Part shown: positions 56,807 to 64,000 of the stretch, one piece after another
Layout of the letters: each line of letters opens with the position of its first letter
Position numbering within the stretch: the first letter of the stretch is position 1
Assembly: GCF_000003815.2 (NCBI RefSeq)
Contig: NC_049983.1
Location: 19,611,106-19,675,105 of the forward strand
Direction of reading: 5' to 3'
From: Branchiostoma floridae
Lineage: Eukaryota > Chordata > Leptocardii > Amphioxiformes > Branchiostomatidae
DNA: 64,000 nt
Position numbers and translations under genes: made by a program
Notes under the pieces: model-generated
Database searches by the model: none
Told to the model about the DNA's origin: nothing
What the model saw: the letters and a program-made list of their open reading frames with translations, nothing else

Positions 56807-59800
56807 ATGGCATCCGACGGTGTGAAGCAAGCAGGTTAGCTCACTTTACTTCGTTTTTACTTAATTTTTGTTGGTTAATCGTAATATTGATAATGAGATT
56901 ATGTCCTCTAGATTGATATGCTTTCTTCTTGACCGTTGTAAGTTATCACAACGTCAGGCTACATCGTATATCTTATCGAGTTTCTTAACTCTGAAAACTT
57001 CTTGAATACGCCCTCTTGCCGAAGCTAATCAAGTTGCTAGGATATAATGGAATGGCGCAGGTGCATCGTTAACGTTAGACGTTAAAGTTATGTTTGCAAA
57101 GTCGGCGCCAGTTGAACAGAAGTGCTATGTCTCCATAGCAGTTGATAGTGATCAAGAGCATAGAAATGGCCTGACTGGAAAATTTGTCTCCCTTCTTCCT
57201 TGTATCCGGATCCAGTTTGACTGGATTTGATCCCAACAGACAACAAATGCGAGGCCAGGGCTAATCTAATACCCCAAGGAAATTTCTTACTCAGCTCCTC
57301 AGCAAAATATTTCGTTGGGAGGCATGTCAGACACTTTGCACCTTTACCAATTCGCCACAACACCCTGGTCAACAAGATAATGTGGTGGCTATAGCCATTG
57401 GTACTACTTGTCTTGTACTACTGTAAATGCATTTAAGTTCGCGGGGATTTAATTTCGCGTTAGCGGGAAAAAGGACTTTTCGCGGTGGTTTTAATTTCGC
57501 GGTAACACCATAGACTGCAGTCTTATACCATAATAGAAAAATGTTCGCGGTGGCTTTAATTTCGCGGTGACCACAAACCGCGAACATTAATCCACCGCGA
57601 ACATTTCTGCATTTACAGTATTATTATTTTATTTAATTTATTACTCGTACATGTACCAGTGATTTAGGTAATGATTGGTGTTGTTCATAAGTCTACGCCT
57701 CATACTTCTGAAGTTGTAACGTGAACGTGTGTCATCTGGGCTTGCACACCACCTGTTATTGATCTGTGCACAGAAAAGCACTTTGAACTATGTTATAAAA
57801 TCATAATTTGAAGGACTTAAAAGGCGGGCATTTATTTATTTACAATTTATTTATTCATCTCAAAATAGGTGGGTGGCCCCTACAGTTCTAAGGGGGCCAC
57901 CATACATTGCACTGTCTACACACATGTATGTGTCTCTGTGTTTTATGTTGTATCCTATTTGTATTTTAGCAGCTGGTACAAGTGCTTTTGTGATAAAGCT
58001 TTGCAGGCACAAGGTGGCGATTGGGTACATTGCATCTAGTGGCTTGCTACATACAGGCATTGCATGGCTATTTTTCTTAAATATCAAGTCAAGAAAACCA
58101 TATACTAGTAGCTACTTTGCTTAGCACTATTACAACAGTTGAGAGACAAAAGTATTTTCAAGACCAAGTGTCATCTTTGTCTGTTAATTGTTACAGTTGA
58201 TGAATTGTCTGCTATTACAGTAAAACCTACAGTGGTAGCTTAAACTGCTCTTGTTGCAGTTATATGTTTATGTAAGCTTGCTATTGACTGAAGCACAGCT
58301 GTCATGTGAGATTATGATGCTAGCCTATAGTGCATGTTTGACTCGGTAACTATAACTGTTGGCTGTCTCTTCGCTTCCAAAGATCAGTGGGAAGGTTGTC
58401 CTCCTCTACAGACTCTCATGTGGCTGTATGATACAATCCATGATCTACACATTAGCTTATTAATGGCTAAAACATCACCTTGCTTCTCTTTCATTAATTA
58501 TGTCATGATGTTTATCTGTATGTTTGCATAACCAGGATTATATAGCTACCAAGGCATAACACATCTTAGATTACAAGCTGCGCATGACCAGATAGATAGG
58601 GTTGACCAACTCACACCAGAAAGGACTGCTACTCTTCTTATTGAGTGTGAGTGGGTTCTTGAACATGCTCAAGGTGTGTCTCTATTCACCAAAAATGGAA
58701 CCTCCCAGCTTTACATTCTATCCATTGGTATTCAAAGGTTCTTGAAAAGGAAATAAGGTCTATTGAAAATAATTGTGTTTCCTGTTTCAGTCCTGATGTA
58801 GAACATTTTCAGTGTCAAAACTTGATTTTGTGCATAATGGTTACAAATCTGTGAATTCATTTATCTTTTCCCAGATAGGACAAACACTTTTTCCCTTGAA
58901 TAGGAGGCAGGCTGAAAAAAATTCTAACTGCTGGAAGCTATAAGACTCCACTGCCCACCCAAAGAAAGGCTAGGGTCTGTAGGTTTTTCCAGCATAGGTC
59001 GGGAAACAGGAAACACAACTTTTTTCTAGGTCATCCAAAATATATCAATTATAAGAATTAGGTACATATAGATATATAAATATTGGAATAGCTTGTAACC
59101 AAATCAGACAATCTGACAAGACTAAAATTTCAAACAAACTACTGTAAATGCAGTTGGTTCAAGTAAGCTTGTAATGGTTGTTGAACATATTACAACTTAA
59201 AACAACTGTGACTTTCTTTATCACTTTGCTCATTGGTGAATAGAACCATTGGACTGCTACATGGTAACTGTAGTGAAATTTATGTCTAAAAATGACACCT
59301 TTGAATTTACCACACAGAGGATTCCAGCACTACTGAAGGTGGATTGTTAGATATTGTGCGATCAGTGAAGTGCCTATCATGTCGGGCTGCATTGAATCTA
59401 TGGGAAAAACTGGGGGGAATTGACACAGGTCTGTTACCATAACTCTTAACACTTGTTGGTGATACATGTGGTGGTGGTCTTATACTAGTACATGTTCTGT
59501 GTGTTGTCTGTACAAAATTTAAGGTGGTCTATCTTGACTTTTGAATTCTCTTATATTATAATGGCCGCAGCTTATCAGCATGATTTTGGCTTGACTAGAT
59601 CCTTTTAAATGCCTTTCTGAAGCCTGCATTGCGTATGATTAAAAAACAAGGCAAGAAATTTGGTTAAAGTATAAATTTTTATTTTTCATTGTTGATATAG
59701 TGCAAACAGCTTCGTTTTAGCTCATGTCTTTGGCCAAGCACACTGCTAGCTAGCAATTGATAAGTTTGCTGGATTATTTTATGTCCGAGGTTTGATACCT

Positions 59801-62800
59801 TAGGCTAATGCCCAAAGCTCACCCATACACAGAGCCACTCCACACCAAAAGAGAAGAAAGCAAGACGTTTAGTTCTTACAAGTGTGCCTTACCAGGGTTC
59901 AAACCTCCGACCTCTGGATCCACAGAATTCAATCCGCTTGATGACAAAGCAACATGGTCTCTTACTGCTGATGCTGTTGCAACTGTCGGAAAGATCCACA
60001 GTGTTGTCAGGTTGCAGTCTGGTAGTTGCAGTGCTTCCCATACACTTGTTTTTTTTCCATGTTAGCAGCTGGCAGGTACCATAGATGTGCCTGGCAGGTA
60101 TGTAAGTGTGCCACACAGCACGGTTCGACGGTGTCTAAAGTGTGTGCACACAGGAAACATGCAATGACGGCAGTCCCAGGGTGTCACACGGGTACTCACA
60201 ACGACTGTTTCGTACGGTCTCCACATTGATAAAAGACGCAAACAGTAGACTATACTCGGTCACAAAATGAATTAACAATCATATTTTACGATCTTTTGAT
60301 TTCCTGTAATGCAGTCCTACCAGAAATGCTTCTCTGTTCCAATGAAATGCAACCATCGGTGAACTCTGGCAACTAAATGAACTCGAGTCCCCTTTGCTTG
60401 AATCCATTACGTCAGAAATGGTGTATGACGAAGGCTGAACACAAAAGGTGACCTCGTGTTACGTGTGGACTGTAAAAAACCCTCCCCTCAGGTGTTCTTG
60501 AAACTGCTACTCACTACTAGTAGTCCATTTTTTATAAGGAACCCACTGGAGTTCTTGGTGACAAAAATGAGGATTTTCTCAACACTATCTTCATATTTTC
60601 GTACAGGTATTTGTTTTGTATAGCACTTATACTTAATTATATCCTTTTTTACAATGCTGTTCAACTAGTTGTTGCACAGTGTTTACCAAGGTTGGTGTAA
60701 AACAACTACTGGTTTGTAAAAGAGTTACATATTTCGGGTAAGTCTTCATTAAAATTTAGATAATGTTTAAAATCAAGCAGTGTTTCAAGGGTAAAACTAG
60801 TTTTAAATGTCTTATTGCTTAAATGGAACAACTTGAATAACTTGAATTGTTTCCAAGTATGTGATAAGTCCAGTAATGAAGTGTATACATTCGTGTAGCA
60901 AGCTTGACCTTTCTTCTAATTTGCTAACTGAACCGTGATATCCGTGTAATGTTGTAATGGTTAACATTGACTATAGTAAGTTTTAAACTGGGATTCATTT
61001 CATTTGACCTAAAAATACATGTATGGCATCAAGAGATAGAATGAATCTATGTGAGAAAGTTTAGCTGCACGGCAAAATCATACATCTTTTGTTTTGTTAC
61101 ATCCTTAGGGCCTGTTTTTGTTAGTGACTGATCTTAAGTCCTGATAAACTGTTATAATGCTTATATTAGACTTCATTGCTGTTACCTAAAATGACTTGTT
61201 GAAAACTCCAGTATTATGAGATGGAACAGTAATGTTGGTTCCAGTTTGTGAAGCTGTAGTGTGTACAATTTGTACATATTTGTATGTAGTACTAGTATGA
61301 ACCCCGAAACTTTCTAAATTGCATGTTTTTTGTTGTTGACCTCTCCACAGCAAATTCTTGATGCAGCAAATATGTATTTCCAATATATAACTACAACTGC
61401 ACAGTGTTTCAACCGAATGTTTTTACCACAGATTTATGACACCACAGAAGTTTTCCCTGGTACCATGAAATAAAATCATAGCAACAGTAAATGGATTTTT
61501 TTGCGTCTAAAGCACTAGGATTATATTTCCCCCTCCCCAGTACCCACTCCCTGTTTTTTCAGCCCATCCTGCCATTTTTACATATTGTAGATTCCATTCT
61601 TAAGCTGCTACTGAAGACGGGGCTTTACTAGTTACCTTCTTCTTGTCTCTGTGACATTGCAAGCCATCAGAAAGTTTACCTTTCATTCTGGTGATTCAGT
61701 TTGCAATCTGAACATTCTTTCTGCAAATCGCATGTCTGCATTTTTGGGTCTTTGCACGTAATAATCACGTGTTTACTTGAATTTTCTGATCTAATTTTTG
61801 TTTGTCTACCTCCAGGCTTTGCTGCCAAGATGAAGTACATAAGTCTGGTCATCCTGGTCGTCCAGAATGCCTCGCTCATCCTGACCATGCGCTACGCTCG
61901 GACGATGCCAGGAGACATGTTCTTCTCCACGACAGCGGTGGTCATGGCGGAGGTGTTGAAGCTGGTGGGCTGTGTCCTGATCATTATGTGTCAGTACGTG
62001 GGCTTCAGGGCCTGCACTCAACACCTGTACTCAGAGTAAGTGGTACTAGTATGAAAATTGCATATTTGTACATTTGATATTTTGATAGCTGTGGAATAAG
62101 TTTGTTTATTTCATCATATTGTAGCCTGGTATCCATCTTATAAACAATCTTTATTGATACAACAAAAGTACAGAGACATTTTAAAGGTCTTCTACATTTA
62201 TACATACATACATACATACATAAAGACAAAAGGTGGATATAAATGATACATAAATATATATATATATATTTATAAACAAGAGTTGTGTAGCAGATTGGCT
62301 GTGACCATCTTTTGTATCTGCATCGCAATGAGGTTTGAACATTTGGCATCCTGGAAATTTTACCCCTTATATTACAGTGCTTTGGAGAAATATTCAATAT
62401 CTGAACTAATCAAAGTTTTTATATCCCTTTACAGACTGTTCGGGAATCCTATGGATAGTCTGAAGATGGCCGTTCCCGCACTTGTCTACACCCTGCAGAA
62501 TAACCTGGCATACGTGGCCATTTCCAACCTGTCAGCTGCAACTTTTCAGGTGGGTGTGTTCGGTAAAATACACAGCCACTTTTCAAAACAGCAAACTTTC
62601 TATCATCTTTATTGTCTTGATTGTCAAATTTGCCTCCAGCAACAGACCTGAGTCAGCTTTGACTGCCATTCTCGTATAGGAAAGTTAAGTCATAGTCAAA
62701 GCTGTAGGGTTGATATCAAGCAGGATTTTACCTTGGTCTATATTGAAGCCATATTTAACAACCCTTTCTTAGTGTTTGGGGCTGATCTGATGTTACAAAA

Positions 62801-63506
62801 AATATCTTTTGTTTTACAGGTGACCTACCAGTTGAAGATCATGACGACAGCTCTGTTTTCCATCCTGATGTTGGGGAAGAGTATCAGTCGTATGCAGTGG
62901 GTTTCTCTGTTCCTGCTGTTTGCTGGGGTGTCTGCTGTCCAGCTGGAGTCCACTGGTGCCACAAGCTCAGGAAAGGCAACAGGAGAGAAAGTAGAAACCG
63001 AACAGAACCCACTCCTCGGGCTGATAGCCGTAGTGGTATCTTGTATATCTTCTGGCTTTGCGGGGGTGTTTTTTGAGAAAGTCCTCAAAGGTTCGGTGGC
63101 ATCGGTCTGGGTTCGAAACATCCAGCTGGCCTTTTTCAGCATCCTCCTCGGACTGATATCCATGTGGACAAAAGACGGAGCCGCCGTCTCGGAAAAGGGC
63201 TTCTTCTACGCCTACAACTGGGTGACTTGGATGACTATCTGCATGCAGGCCTTCGGCGGCCTCTTGGTCGCAGTCGTTGTGAAGTACGCAGACAACATCC
63301 TCAAGGGCTTCGCCACGTCATTCTCCATCATCCTGTCGTGCATCGCGTCGGTGTACCTCTTCAGTTTTCACATCACGCTGCAGTTCGCCTTCGGAGCGAC
63401 GCTGGTCATCTTTTCCATCTACCTGTACGGTAAACCTGCGCGCCCAACCACGACAAACAGCGACGGGATGAAGGGCCTCCCGACCAAGATATCCGAAACT
63501 GGGTGA
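56807..63506 (+). CDS. SLC35A3: Golgi UDP-N-acetylglucosamine transporter (SLC35A3 type)
   Basis: Nucleotide-sugar antiporter that brings UDP-GlcNAc into the Golgi lumen for N-glycan branching and proteoglycan synthesis. Exons: 56807-56834, 61816-62035, 62435-62549 and 62820-63506. Junctions agree in phase (1, 2, 0). The predicted protein of about 349 residues fits the family and has some ten hydrophobic segments. Diagnostic text includes [97 protein letters not shown] and [14 protein letters not shown], all matching the SLC35A3 pattern. SLC35A1/A2 share the fold, but the YTLQNNL...VAISNL...QLKI combination and VRNIQL fit A3 best. Exon 1 adds MASDGVKQA before the conserved start; translation could also start at the Met in AAKMKY. 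The 5.0-kb first intron holds possible cassette exons. Confidence 0.95.
57421..57618. mobile_element. CTGTAAATGC MITE, copy 3
   Basis: 198 bp with perfect termini CTGTAAATGC...GCATTTACAG and TA on both sides (57419-57420 and 57619-57620), in intron 1 of SLC35A3. Its inside matches copies 1 and 2 (TTCGCGGTGGnTTTAA units). Confidence 0.9.
57970..58124 (+). CDS. Possible alternative terminal exon of the SLC35A3 locus
   Basis: A phase 1 acceptor (TTTTAG at 57964-57969) joins exon 1 in frame to give a short protein that reads [20 protein letters not shown], then [17 protein letters not shown], and stops at 58124. About 60 residues in all, with one hydrophobic segment. I do not recognise it; it could be a poison exon, a separate small membrane protein or chance. 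Confidence 0.3.
58531..58674 (+). CDS. Possible cassette exon 1 (phase 1-1)
   Basis: Bounded by AACCAG and G|GTGTGT, open throughout, encoding [20 protein letters not shown] and then [20 protein letters not shown]. Codon use and amphipathic text look coding. It joins exon 1 upstream and 59321-59430 downstream without a frame change. I cannot assign a family. Confidence 0.45.
59321..59430 (+). CDS. Possible cassette exon 2 (phase 1-1)
   Basis: Preceded by ACCACACAG and followed by G|GTCTGT. It encodes [20 protein letters not shown] then [17 protein letters not shown]. Phase 1 on both sides allows inclusion ahead of the SLC35A3 exon at 61816. Together with the previous cassette it would add about 85 soluble residues to the transporter's N-terminus. 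Boundaries are good to a few bases. Confidence 0.4.
59431..61815 (+). other. Rest of SLC35A3 intron 1
   Basis: Mostly A/T-rich. Near 59880-59920 the text GGGTTCAAACCTCCGAC resembles a tRNA-type B box, perhaps an old SINE. No exon is seen. Confidence 0.4.
62199..62277. repeat. CATA and AT microsatellites
   Basis: A run of about six CATA units (62199-62222) and an alternating AT run (about 62253-62270) lie in SLC35A3 intron 2. Confidence 0.85.
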
Positions 63507-64000
63507 TAGTGTTTTTTCTTTTGAAGGTTCCGTGTGTTACTTAATGAAACCAAGACATTGATCAACATACATTTCTGTGTCTTTGATTGACATGGCCTTT
63601 CTTGCAATTTGTGGGTATGCCTTTCATTGTGCTTTGAGTTGTTGGGAACAGAATTCTAGGAAATCAAGAAAATCATGTCTAGAGGCACAGCTGCACATAT
63701 GCATCATTTTATGCTTTCAATAATTGTAAAAATGTGTAATGATCAATTTAATCTGCATTTCATCATCATCATCATCATGATCTTTAGCAAGACCGACAGC
63801 AGGCAATCTAGGAACCAAGATTTTCAACCACTAGTATGGTGTTAACTGATAACCCACTTTAAAAGTGTGATAACACAAATTCTTTCCTTGTTGTTACAAA
63901 AAGCATAATATAACTGCATAGCCTGTCTTCTATTCGGCTTTGTAGGTTCTTTGCTGATGAAAACAAAAGGCACTATAAGGCGGGGTTGGATGCAAATTGA
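63507..64000 (+). other. 3' UTR side of SLC35A3
   Basis: Non-coding after the stop. It contains a short CAT trinucleotide run at about 63761-63779. No consensus AATAAA is evident before the window ends. Confidence 0.4.

Noticed and set aside
58381-58512. Coding-looking stretch ([20 protein letters not shown]) before the first cassette exon
   Set aside because: The only good donor would leave an intron of under 20 nt to the next acceptor, so it cannot be placed in a transcript.
59140-59170. Possible fourth CTGTAAATGC MITE end
   Set aside because: Only the terminal 13 bases match and no second end or internal module follows.

Overview
The window is animal nuclear DNA: spliced genes with GT-AG introns, long repeat-rich spacers and many small foldback elements. 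Gene content and texture (LRIG, SLC35A3, a CYP2-type P450, tandem esterases, single-exon LRR receptors, compact introns, abundant foldback elements) suggest an invertebrate deuterostome, most likely a lancelet (Branchiostoma). The organism is an inference; gene identities rest on recognisable motifs and on splice phases checked by hand. There are two assembly gaps (36308-36407 and 53145-53272). I saw no tRNA, rRNA or CRISPR array.

Layout. 1-10.9 kb: the 3' two thirds of an LRIG gene (+), with LRRs, LRRCT, three Ig domains, a membrane segment and the cytoplasmic tail. 12.2-17.0 kb: a complete seven-exon CYP2-like P450 (-). 17.3-22.8 kb: a head-to-tail duplication carrying two intronless secreted carboxylesterases (-). 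23.5-25.2 kb: a two-exon BTB-kelch gene (-) with almost no BACK domain and an ambiguous exon junction. 27.6-29.4 kb: a two-exon class A GPCR (-) with QRY in place of DRY and a long acidic third loop. 29.4-36.8 kb: repeat-rich spacer. 36.8-39.5 kb: a single-exon LRR/Ig-like membrane receptor (-) whose last codons and stop lie in a transposable element.

41.5-56.1 kb is the most unusual part. Three paralogous genes (one -, two +) encode small secreted proteins built of 9-residue Pro/Gly repeats. Signal peptide, core promoter, 5' non-coding exon, intron positions, 3' UTR motifs and C-terminal tip are shared, while the repeat bodies differ almost completely. The two + strand copies sit in a segmental duplication of about 5 kb. 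56.8-63.5 kb: an SLC35A3-type Golgi UDP-GlcNAc transporter (+), whose long first intron holds three possible cassette exons with phase 1 boundaries.

The genes do not form a pathway. The shared theme is local duplication (esterases, repeat-protein genes, a splice acceptor inside LRIG) and heavy seeding by non-autonomous transposons, some of which touch coding exons.
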